Part shown: positions 9,891-18,117 of the stretch, one piece after another
Layout of the letters: the number at the start of each line of letters is the position of its first letter
How positions within the stretch are numbered: position 1 is the first letter of the stretch
NCBI GenBank assembly: GCA_017409905.1
Contig: JAFQRV010000018.1
Span: forward strand, 1-53,160
From: Bacilli bacterium
Lineage (GTDB): Bacteria; Bacillota_I; Bacilli_A; ML615J-28; CAG-313
Direction of reading: 5' to 3'
Length of the DNA: 53,160 nucleotides
The notes under the pieces: model-generated
What the model was told of the DNA's origin: nothing
Seen by the model: only the letters and a program-made list of their open reading frames with translations
Databases searched by the model: none
Made by a program: the position numbers and the translations under genes

Positions 9891-10798
9891 TGAAACTAGG
9901 ATGTCACGTTAGTAACAATGGTATTACAATGTTAGAAGGTGCAGCAAAAACAGCCGTATCTTATAATGCAAATTGTTTTATGGTTTATATGGGAGCCCCA
10001 CAAAATACCTTTCGAAAACCAATTGATTCAATGAATATTAAAGAAATGCATCAAGTATTAATGATAAATGATATTTTACCAGAAGATGTAATTGTTCATG
10101 CTCCATATATTGTAAATCTTGGACAAATTGATGATAATAAGTTTAATTATGCGATTGACTTTTTAACAAATGAAGTTTTATTAGTACATGCTGCAGGACT
10201 TAAAATAATGGTATTGCATCCAGGAGCTCATGTTGGAGCAGGATTTGAATATGCAGTAGAAAGAATTGCAAGTGGAATAAGACAAATTTTAAAAAGAACT
10301 GAACACACAGATGTATTAATTGCATTAGAAACAATGGCCGGAAAAGGAACAGAAGTAGGAAGAACATTTGAACAAATCCAAAGAATTATTGAACTAGTTG
10401 ATAATCCAAGAGTCGGTGTTTGTTTAGATACATGCCATATCCATGATGCCGGTTATGATATTGTAAATTGTTATGATGATGTAATTAAAGAATTTGATCG
10501 AATTATTGGTTTGGAACACTTAAAAGTATTACATGTTAATGATTCAAAGAATCTTTGTGGAACTCATAAAGATCGTCATGAAAACTTTGGTTTTGGATAC
10601 ATTGGTTTTGATACATTAATGAAATTTATTAACGATGAAAGATTTAATGATATTCCTAAAATATTAGAAACTCCATATATTAATAGTCCTACTATGAAAG
10701 ATCGTAGTTATGAACCATATTATTTTGAAATAGAAATGATTAAAAATCAAGTTTTTGATCCTCTTTTAAAAGATAAAATTATTAATGATAATGAATAA
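9890..10798 (+). CDS. nfo: Endonuclease IV (AP endonuclease Nfo)
   Basis: Cuts DNA 5' of abasic sites and removes 3'-blocking groups in base-excision repair. The 302-residue TIM-barrel enzyme shows metal-ligand segments VHAPY, LHPGAHVG, ALETMAGKG, CLDTCHIHDAG, HVNDSKN and the DRHENFGFG motif, and ends as the family does. It starts at ATG 9890, overlapping the helicase stop (TAATG), so it is translated by coupling. Placing a DNA repair enzyme behind RNA-modification genes is a common Bacillota arrangement. Terminator follows at once. Confidence 0.97.
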   Translation: MKLGCHVSNNGITMLEGAAKTAVSYNANCFMVYMGAPQNTFRKPIDSMNIKEMHQVLMINDILPEDVIVHAPYIVNLGQIDDNKFNYAIDFLTNEVLLVHAAGLKIMVLHPGAHVGAGFEYAVERIASGIRQILKRTEHTDVLIALETMAGKGTEVGRTFEQIQRIIELVDNPRVGVCLDTCHIHDAGYDIVNCYDDVIKEFDRIIGLEHLKVLHVNDSKNLCGTHKDRHENFGFGYIGFDTLMKFINDERFNDIPKILETPYINSPTMKDRSYEPYYFEIEMIKNQVFDPLLKDKIINDNE

Positions 10799-10830
10799 AA
10801 AAAACTCTAACAATTAGTTAGAGTTTTTTT
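10799..10830. terminator. Bidirectional terminator after nfo
   Basis: Stem CTCTAAC (10805-10811) with GTTAGAG (10817-10823), loop AATTA, extended by A-run/T-run pairs; serves nfo and the convergent hypothetical gene. Confidence 0.88.
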
Positions 10831-12115
10831 ATAAGTAGTAGTCATTTATACATTTTAGTTTAATAACATTATCATCATCTAAATATTTTATTTTTTTCTT
10901 TATAAATGTAAAACTAAAATTACGAACAAAACAATCAATATCTATTCCACATATTTGATTATTTTCATCAAATTTAAATGTTTCATTGATGATTTCTTTG
11001 CCTATAAGACTAAATATTGAGTAAGTCTCGTATTTTACTAATAAGTTTCCTTGAAAAATCATATTTTGAATTCTATCTATTAGCCATTTATTATTATAGT
11101 TAATAAACCTGATTAATTTAATATTGTCAATGTCTTCCATAATAAATGTGAAATTATTACCAAAGAGGTTATTATCATTATCAAATAAATATTCATTATG
11201 TTCTTCATATCCAATGACTTTATTATCTTTATTATAGTGTACTTTTACTAAATTATAATCATTTGATAACATATTAGTCATTAGAGTTGTTTGACTTAGG
11301 TATTTATATAGTAAGTCAGTATCTTTACCATATTTAATAGATACACTATTGGAGAATAGTTCATCAAAAAAAGATTCAAAATATTCAGTATAATTATTAA
11401 AAATACTTAGACCTTTATCTAGAATTTTATTGTATTTAAGTTCGATATCAGAAGAAAAATCTTTTATGTAATCTCTTGTTGATATGCATAAACTATCAAT
11501 TGTTGTTAAATCAATAGTTTTGTATATTTTCAAATTACCTTTATCTGTTAACTTATATTTGTATAGGTTATTAATTACAGGATCTGTCTTTAAATTATCA
11601 ATATATTTCTTAAAATAAGAATGAGTTAGTAGATTATTTTCATAAATGTATTTTTCAACAGAAATAGATACACAATCAACATAATTATCTGATGGTCGAA
11701 TGGTGGAAAAATAAACAACTTTATTTGATAAGTTATTAATTGTTTCTTTTATTGAAAAATTAAGCAGACTAGGATAGTCATTTATATAAGTGTATTCTAA
11801 TGTTAACTCATAATTGTCATAATGTCTAATAATACCGTATAATCCTGGTTCATTGTCATGATAGGCAATATATCCTAATAATTGATCATTACAGAAGAAA
11901 TATTCATAGTCGAAATTTTTGTTAGGTTTTTTTATGAATTTACCACGAATATTATTTTTATTAGATTTTACAGATATAAAATGTGAATAAATGCCCCTAT
12001 GAATTTTTTTTGCTCCTTGATAATATTCTTTTCTAGTTATTTTGCATTCTAAAGATGAATATAAGGCATCAAAAGAGTTTTTGAAGCAATCGTAAATGTT
12101 TTTAATTGGATACAT
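10829..12115 (-). CDS. Hypothetical protein, 428 residues, no recognised domain
   Basis: I do not recognise this protein. It is soluble-looking: no signal peptide, no long hydrophobic segment and no obvious catalytic motif. It is rich in Asn, Asp, Tyr, Lys and Ile, with many short YxxxNNK and DNDN stretches, and has evenly scattered single cysteines. The start is supported by AGGGGAG before ATG 12115. It has its own promoter (12199-12227) and a 5' leader of roughly 75 bases, and is flanked by terminators, so it is expressed alone. The long intact frame with matched promoter, ribosome site and terminator supports a real gene. Confidence 0.75.
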   Translation of the reverse strand: MYPIKNIYDCFKNSFDALYSSLECKITRKEYYQGAKKIHRGIYSHFISVKSNKNNIRGKFIKKPNKNFDYEYFFCNDQLLGYIAYHDNEPGLYGIIRHYDNYELTLEYTYINDYPSLLNFSIKETINNLSNKVVYFSTIRPSDNYVDCVSISVEKYIYENNLLTHSYFKKYIDNLKTDPVINNLYKYKLTDKGNLKIYKTIDLTTIDSLCISTRDYIKDFSSDIELKYNKILDKGLSIFNNYTEYFESFFDELFSNSVSIKYGKDTDLLYKYLSQTTLMTNMLSNDYNLVKVHYNKDNKVIGYEEHNEYLFDNDNNLFGNNFTFIMEDIDNIKLIRFINYNNKWLIDRIQNMIFQGNLLVKYETYSIFSLIGKEIINETFKFDENNQICGIDIDCFVRNFSFTFIKKKIKYLDDDNVIKLKCINDYYL

Positions 12116-12198
12116 ATCTCCCCTATAAATTAATTATAAGAATTAATCCCCTTTCTCCTTTTTTAAAATGTAGCATCCATAGATTGGACACTCAATTA

Positions 12199-12227
12199 AT
12201 TATATCAAAATAAATTTTGTTATACAA
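12199..12227 (-). promoter_or_regulatory. Sigma-A-type promoter of the 428-residue hypothetical
   Basis: On the minus strand TTGTAT (12227-12222), a 17-base spacer, then TATAAT (12204-12199). It lies between the permease terminator and the hypothetical gene. Confidence 0.65.
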
Positions 12228-12238
12228 GTTTTTTAGAT

Positions 12239-12272
12239 AAAAAAAGTTAGTTTATTAAATAAACTAACCTTT
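12239..12272 (-). terminator. Terminator after the amino-acid permease
   Basis: Nine-base-pair stem GTTAGTTTA (12246-12254) with TAAACTAAC (12260-12268), loop TTAAA; on the minus strand it runs into a T tract. Confidence 0.85.
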
Positions 12273-12278
12273 TAAATA

Positions 12279-13700
12279 TTATTCTTCTTCATCATCAGAT
12301 AATTTAATGCTGTTTTCTTCTTTATAGAAGAAGATGCAAGGGAACATTAATAGAACAAATAAACCCATAAATACTAAGAATGCGATTAAACTACTAGTAT
12401 CATGAGAAAAAATTAATTGATATAAACCTGTACCACATATTACAAAGAATACAGACCCGATGATTGCGATAATAGGCATAACATATCTTGTAAAGATGTT
12501 ACAATCTTTAAAGTTCTTGATAATGTAGATATACATAGTAATATATACACCATAAATAATGGCACAAACAATTTCATCCATACTTCCTAAATGTTTAAAA
12601 ATCCATACTCCATGCATTGCAAGATACCAAACAAGTAACATTAGTAACATACAACCAAAACCATATAAACATGATAATAAAGATACACTTTGATTTTTAC
12701 CAAGTTTAGAGAATTTTTCAGGGCAGATACCTTGGCCTCTACAAGACATAGTATACATTCCTCTACAACAACTAATAGCTACACCATTAACTGTACCTAA
12801 ACATGAAATCATGATGAATACAGTGAATAAAGAACTACCAAAAGAACCCATAATTTTTTCAAATACAGCAATTGGCGCGTTAGCATCTTGAATGATTGTT
12901 CCAGCATTACCCAAGAAAGCAGATAATGAGATGTAATAAATCAAGTAGAATACTAAAATCGCAATTGTTCCAAAGACAAGTGACTTTGGTAAGTTTTTCT
13001 TTGAATCTTTTAATTCAGCATTAATAGCGGTAGCGCATACCCAACCTTCATAAGCAAATGCTGTTTTCTTAACTGCTTCCCCAAAGTTTACTTCTAATAA
13101 ACCAAGTCCTCCATCAGCAGGTTTTTGGAAAGCATTGATGATACCAAAATCACTACCAACGATTAATGATGCAAATAAACTTGCGATTGCGATAACAGCA
13201 ATAGGGATCAACTTAATAACTGTTGCAGAAACTTGAAATTTTGCAGAAAGCATTGGTGATAAGTAATTTAATGCGACAGTAATTGCTAAAATTACAAATG
13301 CAAATACAAAGTTTTGCCAATCAGTTAAACCAATGTTAGCACCAAATAATTTAAAGAAATAAGAACCTGCAAATAAAGCTACAACTGATGCAATAATTGG
13401 ATAATAGAATGTTGTCATTAACCAAGCTAAACCATATCCAAGTTTCTTATTTGTTGATACTTCAACGTAGTCAACTACGCCATTGTATCTTCTAATACGT
13501 GTTGCGAAAACCGCAAAACAAAATCCAGAAGCTACCATGATAATACCACCAATAAACCATGCAAGAAGTGATATTTTTAAATCTCCTCCAGATAACTTAA
13601 GTACTCCACCAGCTTTTAGGAATACTCCTGAACCAATAACGATACCTATAACCATTGCGATGCCGGTCCATAGGCCATACTGTTTTTTTACTTTTTCCAT
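12279..13700 (-). CDS. APC-family amino-acid permease
   Basis: A 473-residue cytoplasmic-membrane transporter of the amino acid-polyamine-organocation superfamily with about 12 hydrophobic segments. Residues 11-35 hold the family's first helix with the unwound IGSGVF substrate-binding motif; the TM6 region around KTAFAYEGWVCATAINAE also fits APC/LAT-type exchangers. It ends with an acidic cytoplasmic tail. AGGAG lies just before the start. It begins 11 bp after the upstream reductase gene and shares its transcript, which suggests but does not prove a link to methionine or a related amino acid. The substrate cannot be assigned from sequence alone. Confidence 0.88.
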   Translation of the reverse strand: MEKVKKQYGLWTGIAMVIGIVIGSGVFLKAGGVLKLSGGDLKISLLAWFIGGIIMVASGFCFAVFATRIRRYNGVVDYVEVSTNKKLGYGLAWLMTTFYYPIIASVVALFAGSYFFKLFGANIGLTDWQNFVFAFVILAITVALNYLSPMLSAKFQVSATVIKLIPIAVIAIASLFASLIVGSDFGIINAFQKPADGGLGLLEVNFGEAVKKTAFAYEGWVCATAINAELKDSKKNLPKSLVFGTIAILVFYLIYYISLSAFLGNAGTIIQDANAPIAVFEKIMGSFGSSLFTVFIMISCLGTVNGVAISCCRGMYTMSCRGQGICPEKFSKLGKNQSVSLLSCLYGFGCMLLMLLVWYLAMHGVWIFKHLGSMDEIVCAIIYGVYITMYIYIIKNFKDCNIFTRYVMPIIAIIGSVFFVICGTGLYQLIFSHDTSSLIAFLVFMGLFVLLMFPCIFFYKEENSIKLSDDEEE

Positions 13701-13711
13701 AAAATAATCTC

Positions 13712-14179
13712 CTAATTAAATATCGTTGAAATAAGATTAGCAATATTTTCGAGCAAGAGAACATCATCATTAGTATAGTTATTAAAATTATTGCTATCAA
13801 GATCAATGACACCTAAAACTTTTGAGCCTTTCATGATCGGAATAACAACTTCAGAATTAGTAGAACTACAACAAGCAATATGACCGATAAAATTATGAAC
13901 GTTAGGAACCAATATTGATTTTTTACTAGTTACGGCTTTTCCACAAACTCCCTTAGAAAATGGAATTTCTGTGCAAGCAATTGGACCTTGGAATGGGCCT
14001 AGATACATAATATTTTTATTTTCATAACAAATATAAAATCCACACCAATTTGTACCACTAAATGAATCATAAAGTAATTTAGATAAATTAGCTAGATTAC
14101 TAACGAGGGGTAAATTTTTATCTATTAAATTAATTGTTATATCAATTAACTCATCTTTACTAATGTTAACAATATCCAT
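13712..14179 (-). CDS. Free methionine-(R)-sulfoxide reductase, GAF domain
   Basis: A 155-residue single-GAF-domain enzyme that reduces free L-methionine-(R)-sulfoxide, recycling oxidised methionine. Family hallmarks are NWCGFYI, GPFQGPIAC, KGVCGKAV and the HIACCSSTNSE segment; the cysteines in these last three match those used for catalysis and resolution in characterised fRMsr proteins. It is the first gene of a two-gene unit with the permease 11 bp downstream. Length fits the family (about 150-165). Identification is strong. Confidence 0.9.
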   Translation of the reverse strand: MDIVNISKDELIDITINLIDKNLPLVSNLANLSKLLYDSFSGTNWCGFYICYENKNIMYLGPFQGPIACTEIPFSKGVCGKAVTSKKSILVPNVHNFIGHIACCSSTNSEVVIPIMKGSKVLGVIDLDSNNFNNYTNDDVLLLENIANLISTIFN

Positions 14180-14283
14180 TTTTTACTCCTTTTTATTAGT
14201 ATAACATATGCTATATAAAAAATTATCTATAATAATAAAAAAAATACATTTTTTGATATAATATTAACAAATAGGAGTAAATT

Positions 14284-14826
14284 ATGAAAAGAAATAGACT
14301 GTTAAATAATATGATTTTTGCATCTTTATTTATAGCAATTGCTTTTGTCTTACCTTTTTTAACTGGCCAAATTCCAGAAATCGGCTCAATGTTATGCCCT
14401 ATGCATGTACCAATTTTAATATGTGGATTTATTTGTGGATGGAAGTGGGGGTTACTAGTTGGTTTAGTATCACCTTTATTAAGATCATTAATACTAGGTA
14501 TGCCAACGTTATTTCCAACTGCAATTTGTATGGCAATCGAACTTGGAGTATATGGTTTATTAACAGGAATCTTTTATAATATTTTACCAAAGAAGAAGAT
14601 TTGGATATATTTAAGCTTGATTATTTCAATGATTATTGGTAGAATAGTATGGGGTTTTGTGATGTTAGTTGTTATGAATATAACAGGAGATGTTTTTACC
14701 TTTAATATGTTTATTGCATCAACTATAATTAATTCATTACCTGGAATCATACTTCAAATTATACTGGTACCCATTTTAGTAATGTTATTAGAAAAAGTAG
14801 AAATTGTAAAAAAAAAGTTTAATTAA
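14284..14826 (+). CDS. ECF transporter S component (substrate unknown)
   Basis: A 180-residue membrane protein with about six hydrophobic segments, resembling the substrate-binding S subunit of energy-coupling factor importers for vitamins and other micronutrients. The start has GGAG eight bases upstream, and TATAAT lies at 14256-14261. The FLTGQIPEIGSMLCPMHVP segment and GWKWGLLVGL are typical of the PF12822-type S components. No EcfA/EcfT genes are nearby, so it probably shares a general ECF module elsewhere. The vitamin cannot be told; no riboswitch was seen in the short 5' region. Confidence 0.75.
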   Translation: MKRNRLLNNMIFASLFIAIAFVLPFLTGQIPEIGSMLCPMHVPILICGFICGWKWGLLVGLVSPLLRSLILGMPTLFPTAICMAIELGVYGLLTGIFYNILPKKKIWIYLSLIISMIIGRIVWGFVMLVVMNITGDVFTFNMFIASTIINSLPGIILQIILVPILVMLLEKVEIVKKKFN

Positions 14827-14830
14827 AAAA

Positions 14831-14854
14831 TGAAATAGTCAAGTAAATGTATAC
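14831..14854. repeat. Probable terminal end of an IS3-family element
   Basis: The segment after the transposase remnant reads, on the minus strand, as a TATACATTTACTTGACTA-type end like those of IS3-family elements (from memory). The partner end is not present. Confidence 0.35.
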
Positions 14855-14863
14855 AATAAAATA

Positions 14864-15000
14864 TTAATTAAACCCCCGTTCAGTATAGAACTGAACGGGG
14901 GTTTTATATTTTAATGAGTATGCTAATCTTTGTGTGTTAAAATATTTAATATAATCTTTTATTGCTATATTAATATCCTCTGCTAAATATATTTTAAATA
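14864..15000 (-). pseudogene. 3' remnant of an IS3-family transposase (OrfB integrase core)
   Basis: Reading the minus strand upstream of the stop at 14866-14864 gives about 45 codons whose product has DYIKYFNTQRLAYSLKYKTP, the C-terminal end of IS3-type OrfB transposases (pattern YIxYxNxxR...L.YKTPxQ). Everything N-terminal, including the DDE core, is missing; the frame breaks at a stop near 15014 where the dispersed repeat begins. So this is a decayed insertion sequence, not a functional gene. Its final codons overlap a strong GC-rich hairpin. Confidence 0.65.
14870..14905. terminator. GC-rich hairpin ending the ECF gene (inside the IS remnant)
   Basis: Perfect stem AAACCCCCGTTCAG / CTGAACGGGGGTTT with loop TATAGAA, followed by TTTTA. 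It is far more GC-rich than its surroundings because it belongs to the IS remnant, yet lies where it would stop transcription from the ECF gene. Confidence 0.8.
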
Positions 15001-15043
15001 AAAAAATAAGCCATCATAGATGACTTATAGATTTCAAAAAATG
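14999..15043. repeat. Dispersed repeat, copy D (short)
   Basis: About 45 bp matching the right end of copies A-C: the AAATAAGCC arm, a GACTTATAGATTTCA core and AAAATG. On the minus strand it forms AAGTCATC/GATGGCTT with a U tract, a terminator-like hairpin placed downstream of the RelE-type toxin gene. Its stem differs from that of copy C by a compensating A-T/T-A swap. Confidence 0.6.
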
Positions 15044-15098
15044 CCTAACTGCTACGATATCTATTTTTTTATATGGTGTATGGTATGATAAGTCTTTT

Positions 15099-15362
15099 TT
15101 AAAATTTCTTTAATATATTATGGTGACCGATATCAACTAAAATAATTAGTTCTTCATTTTCAAAATACCATATAATTCTTATATCCATATTAATACTACT
15201 TTCATAAAGATCTTTTTGACCTTTTATCTTTTTTGTTCTTAATGATGGATGTAATACATTTTCCACAAACAACTTCATTTTATTTTGAAACTGAATTTGT
15301 TCATTATTAGTAAGATTATTAAAAGCTCTTTTAAATCTTTCAGTATATGCTAATTTATACAT
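15099..15362 (-). CDS. RelE/YafQ-type toxin
   Basis: An 87-residue basic protein of the RelE/ParE toxin superfamily, which as a class cut mRNA on the ribosome. Typical features are YTERFKRAFNNL near the N-terminus, the GQKDLYESSI strand, DIRIIWYF and a C-terminal DIGHHNILKKF with histidines in the place used for catalysis. It starts three bases after the antitoxin stop, with GGAG inside the antitoxin's end, so the two are one transcript. Size and gene order (antitoxin first) fit a type II system. The exact subfamily (YafQ, YoeB, HigB-like) is not certain. Confidence 0.85.
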   Translation of the reverse strand: MYKLAYTERFKRAFNNLTNNEQIQFQNKMKLFVENVLHPSLRTKKIKGQKDLYESSINMDIRIIWYFENEELIILVDIGHHNILKKF

Positions 15363-15365
15363 AAC

Positions 15366-15632
15366 CTACTCCTTACTATCATCTTTAAGACTCTTTAATA
15401 AATCATCTACATTATTAAATGTATTATATTCGAATTTTACATCCTCTCTCAATACTTGGATTTCTTCTGCTAATTTTAATATATATTCCTTAGGGTATAC
15501 AGCAACAGGTTCAAGCTTAATAGTACCATTTTCAATTGATACTTCAAATTTATCCCCTTCTTGTAAATTTAAATTTTTTACAATTTCCTTTGGCAACGTG
15601 ATTTGTGATTTCTTTCTTAATTCAATAATCAT
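15366..15632 (-). CDS. AbrB/MazE-fold antitoxin
   Basis: An 88-residue protein with an N-terminal swapped-hairpin AbrB domain (residues 1-45, KKSQITLPKEIVKNLNLQEG pattern) that binds DNA, followed by an acidic C-terminal half (ending LLKSLKDDSKE) of the kind that wraps the partner toxin. GGAGG precedes the ATG. It leads the two-gene toxin-antitoxin operon and probably represses it, since tandem TTCCTACT repeats lie between promoter and start. The AbrB-type antitoxin joined to a RelE-type toxin is a mixed pairing known in Bacillota. Confidence 0.87.
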   Translation of the reverse strand: MIIELRKKSQITLPKEIVKNLNLQEGDKFEVSIENGTIKLEPVAVYPKEYILKLAEEIQVLREDVKFEYNTFNNVDDLLKSLKDDSKE

Positions 15633-15652
15633 AATATCCTCCTTGTTAGAAA

Positions 15653-15699
15653 TTCCTACTTTCCTACTACATTATATCATACTTAAATAAAATTATCAA
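15653..15699 (-). promoter_or_regulatory. Toxin-antitoxin promoter and candidate operator
   Basis: Consensus promoter on the minus strand: TTGATA (15699-15694), 17-base spacer, TATAAT (15676-15671). Just downstream are two exact tandem octamers TTCCTACT on the plus strand (15653-15660, 15661-15668), well placed for binding by the AbrB-type antitoxin. The repressor role is inference. Confidence 0.65.
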
Positions 15700-15815
15700 C
15701 TATATTAAATAAAAAAGAATTTAAATCCTATTGGTTAAAAAAAACTATAAATATCATTATAAAATAAACAATAGCATCCATTAGGATACAAAATCTTTTA
15801 AATAGGTAAACCTAA

Positions 15816-15944
15816 AAGGTTTTAACCTCTAAATTTGAACAAGTAATACAAGAAATGAAGCGTCGTTCTAATGTATTATACGATGAATATGGTAAGGCAC
15901 ATGGGGAAGACAGTAAATATTTGAGTAAAGTAAAAGACCATTAA
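15816..15944 (+). pseudogene. Gene fragment, 3' end only, followed by a terminator
   Basis: A plus-strand frame of 42 codons, without a start that has a good ribosome site, encodes a hydrophilic peptide containing QEMKRRSNVLYDEYG and ending LSKVKDH. It ends in a TAA within the left arm of a strong hairpin, as a real gene's 3' end would. I do not recognise the family. It looks like the tail of a deleted gene; a very short real protein starting at the internal ATG is the alternative. The rest of 15700-15815 shows nothing I can name. Confidence 0.4.
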
Positions 15945-15978
15945 GGCTAATGTTAGCTTTAGTGGTCTTTCGTTTTAT
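15933..15978. terminator. Bidirectional hairpin terminator before ktrA's end
   Basis: Arms 15933-15949 and 15954-15970 pair over 17 positions with a few wobbles or mismatches, with T-rich flanks on both strands. Serves ktrA on the minus strand and the plus-strand fragment. Confidence 0.8.
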
Positions 15979-15987
15979 TATTTATAA

Positions 15988-16647
15988 TTATCTTAAATTT
16001 TTTATTTTCAATATTTTATTTTTATTACCAATGACAATTAATTTCATGTTTTCATTTAAAGGTATATTAGGATCTATATTAATATTGATTTTTTCATTTT
16101 CTTTAATTGCAATAATATTCAATGAATATTTTTTTCTAAAATTTAGTTCAAGTAAATTTTTTCCTATCCAATCTTTTTTCATATCTAGTTCAACCATCGA
16201 AACATCATTTGACAATTCTATAGAATCTAAAAGTCCTGAACTTAATAAATTTTTAGCCATTCTGATTCCTGAATCTTTTTCTGGAAATACTACCTTATCT
16301 GCCCCAACTTTAGTTAAAATTTTAAAATGCATTTCATTTGAACATTTAGCAATTACTGTTGGAACATTTAATTCTTTACACTGCATTACCGTCATAACAC
16401 TTGATTCAATATTTCCTGCCATAGCTACAATAACAATATCAACATTTGAAATACCTAATCTCTTTAACACTTCAGCATCAGTTGTATCTGCGCATTTACA
16501 AAAAGGAAGTTCAGTAGAAACAGTATTTACTATACTTTCATTTGAGTCTACTGCAATTACTTCAGCTCCATTATTTACTAATTCTTTTGCAACAGATAAT
16601 CCATATCTTCCAAGTCCAAAAACGGCATATGTTTTATTTATACTCAT
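15988..16647 (-). CDS. ktrA: KtrA/TrkA-type potassium channel regulatory subunit
   Basis: A 219-residue cytosolic RCK protein that gates the KtrB potassium channel by binding nucleotides. Residues 7-30 give the Rossmann AVFGLGRYGLSVAKEL motif with the acidic AVDSNE at the end of strand 2; the C-terminal third is an RCK_C domain, which in Bacillota KtrA binds c-di-AMP. It follows ktrB at 12 bp. A plus-strand frame spans this gene and ktrB antisense; it has no ribosome site and is not a gene. Confidence 0.93.
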   Translation of the reverse strand: MSINKTYAVFGLGRYGLSVAKELVNNGAEVIAVDSNESIVNTVSTELPFCKCADTTDAEVLKRLGISNVDIVIVAMAGNIESSVMTVMQCKELNVPTVIAKCSNEMHFKILTKVGADKVVFPEKDSGIRMAKNLLSSGLLDSIELSNDVSMVELDMKKDWIGKNLLELNFRKKYSLNIIAIKENEKININIDPNIPLNENMKLIVIGNKNKILKIKNLR

Positions 16648-16659
16648 TATTTTTTCCTC

Positions 16660-18015
16660 CTATCCAATACTTACTTCTTCAGTAGGGTTTAATATTATAT
16701 TGCTTGATTCTTTTTTAGACTTAAATGCGATAGCTAATGATATTGGACCTACTCGTCCTAAATACATTGTTATAATAACAATAATCTTTCCAACACTATT
16801 TAAAGAAGGAGTTAAGTTTCTTGATAAACCAACAGTAGCTGTTGCACTAACAGTTTCGTATAAAATATCCACTATTGATCTATCAATTGTTAAACTTAAT
16901 AATATGGTTGAAATCATAACTATCATAAAAGACATTGCAGTAACAGCAACTGCTTTTCTTGTAATTTCACTTGATAAATTTCTATTAAATAATGCAACTT
17001 CTTTTTTATTTCTTATTGATGCAATCGCAATAGCTAATAAAGATACTGCAGTAATTGTTTTTATACCACCTGCAGTTCCTACAGGAGAACCACCTATAAA
17101 CATTAGAATTAAACATATAATTACAGATTGATCTGTAAGATTTTCTTGAGGTATCGTTGCAAATCCTGCGGTTCTTGTAGTAATTGATTGAAAGATAGAA
17201 ATTTGAATTTTATCAAAAATATTATAAACACCAATGGTATTCACATTATTATATTCAAATAAAAATATTAGTAATGCGCCTCCAAAAATAAGAACTAAAG
17301 TTGAACTAATTACAATTTTACTATGTAATGTTAATGATTTAAAACAATTAAATTTTTTATTTTTAAATTGCTTCATTACCCTTAAAATATCCCACCAAAC
17401 AATAAATCCTAGCCCTCCTAGAACTATTAACAATGATGTAGTAACATTAACTAATGGATTTGTAGCATATTCGAATAAACTAACTTCGCCTATTACGTCA
17501 ATTCCAGCATTACAAAAAGCAGAAACTGAATTAAAAATAGAAATCCAAATTCCTTTTGTACCATAATCAGGTATGAAAACAAACATATATAAAATTGCAC
17601 CTATGACCTCAATTAATAGAGTACATAAAAATACATGTTTTATAAATTGTTTTAAACCCGACATAGTATTAAGATTGAATGCGTCTTGGATCAATTGATA
17701 ATCTTTAAATTTTAGTTTTTTATTTATAATTATCATAAATGCAGACATAAATGCAACTACTCCTAATCCACCAATTTGAATTAGAATAAGAATAACAATT
17801 TGACCAAACATACTCCATGTAGAATATGTAGGTACAGTAACAAGTCCCGTTACGCATGTGGATGTAGTAGCCGTAAATAAAGCATCAATGTAATTAACGC
17901 TAATTCCATTTTTCGAACTAATCGGTAATACTAATAAGACACTACCAATGAATATGACTATTATAAAACTTATTAATATGACGTGGGTTGTAGAAAGAGA
18001 TAATTTTTTATTCAC
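16660..18015 (-). CDS. ktrB: KtrB/TrkH-type potassium uptake channel subunit
   Basis: Membrane channel subunit for Na+- or K+-driven potassium uptake, 451 residues with about ten hydrophobic segments in four pore-loop repeats. Filter-like loops are seen as STCVTGLV, SAFCNAGIDV, TRTAGFATI and TATVGLS, each with the single Gly expected for KtrB/TrkH. The start is GTG at 18015, with GGAGA seven bases upstream; no in-frame ATG fits. The leader of about 95 bases holds a hairpin-like GTCTA...TAGAC ending in TTTTTT and a 19-codon mini-frame, a possible attenuator. No c-di-AMP riboswitch was recognisable. Operon with ktrA. Confidence 0.93.
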   Translation of the reverse strand: MNKKLSLSTTHVILISFIIVIFIGSVLLVLPISSKNGISVNYIDALFTATTSTCVTGLVTVPTYSTWSMFGQIVILILIQIGGLGVVAFMSAFMIIINKKLKFKDYQLIQDAFNLNTMSGLKQFIKHVFLCTLLIEVIGAILYMFVFIPDYGTKGIWISIFNSVSAFCNAGIDVIGEVSLFEYATNPLVNVTTSLLIVLGGLGFIVWWDILRVMKQFKNKKFNCFKSLTLHSKIVISSTLVLIFGGALLIFLFEYNNVNTIGVYNIFDKIQISIFQSITTRTAGFATIPQENLTDQSVIICLILMFIGGSPVGTAGGIKTITAVSLLAIAIASIRNKKEVALFNRNLSSEITRKAVAVTAMSFMIVMISTILLSLTIDRSIVDILYETVSATATVGLSRNLTPSLNSVGKIIVIITMYLGRVGPISLAIAFKSKKESSNIILNPTEEVSIG

Positions 18016-18117
18016 ATTGAATCTCCAATCTTTAATTAAAACAAATAAAAAAGTCGTCTAAACACTCTTTTAAAATGCTGATAGACTCCACCAATTTCAA
18101 TACATTAAATTTACTAC

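Noticed and set aside
15950-17131. Long plus-strand frame of 393 codons across ktrA and ktrB
   Set aside because: It is antisense to two clear genes with intact motifs, has no ribosome site, and its product is a low-complexity Ile/Ser/Phe-rich sequence, as expected from a shadow frame.
18016-18117. c-di-AMP (ydaO/kimA-type) riboswitch upstream of ktrB
   Set aside because: The leader is too short and lacks the conserved multi-helix core of that class as far as can be read by eye.
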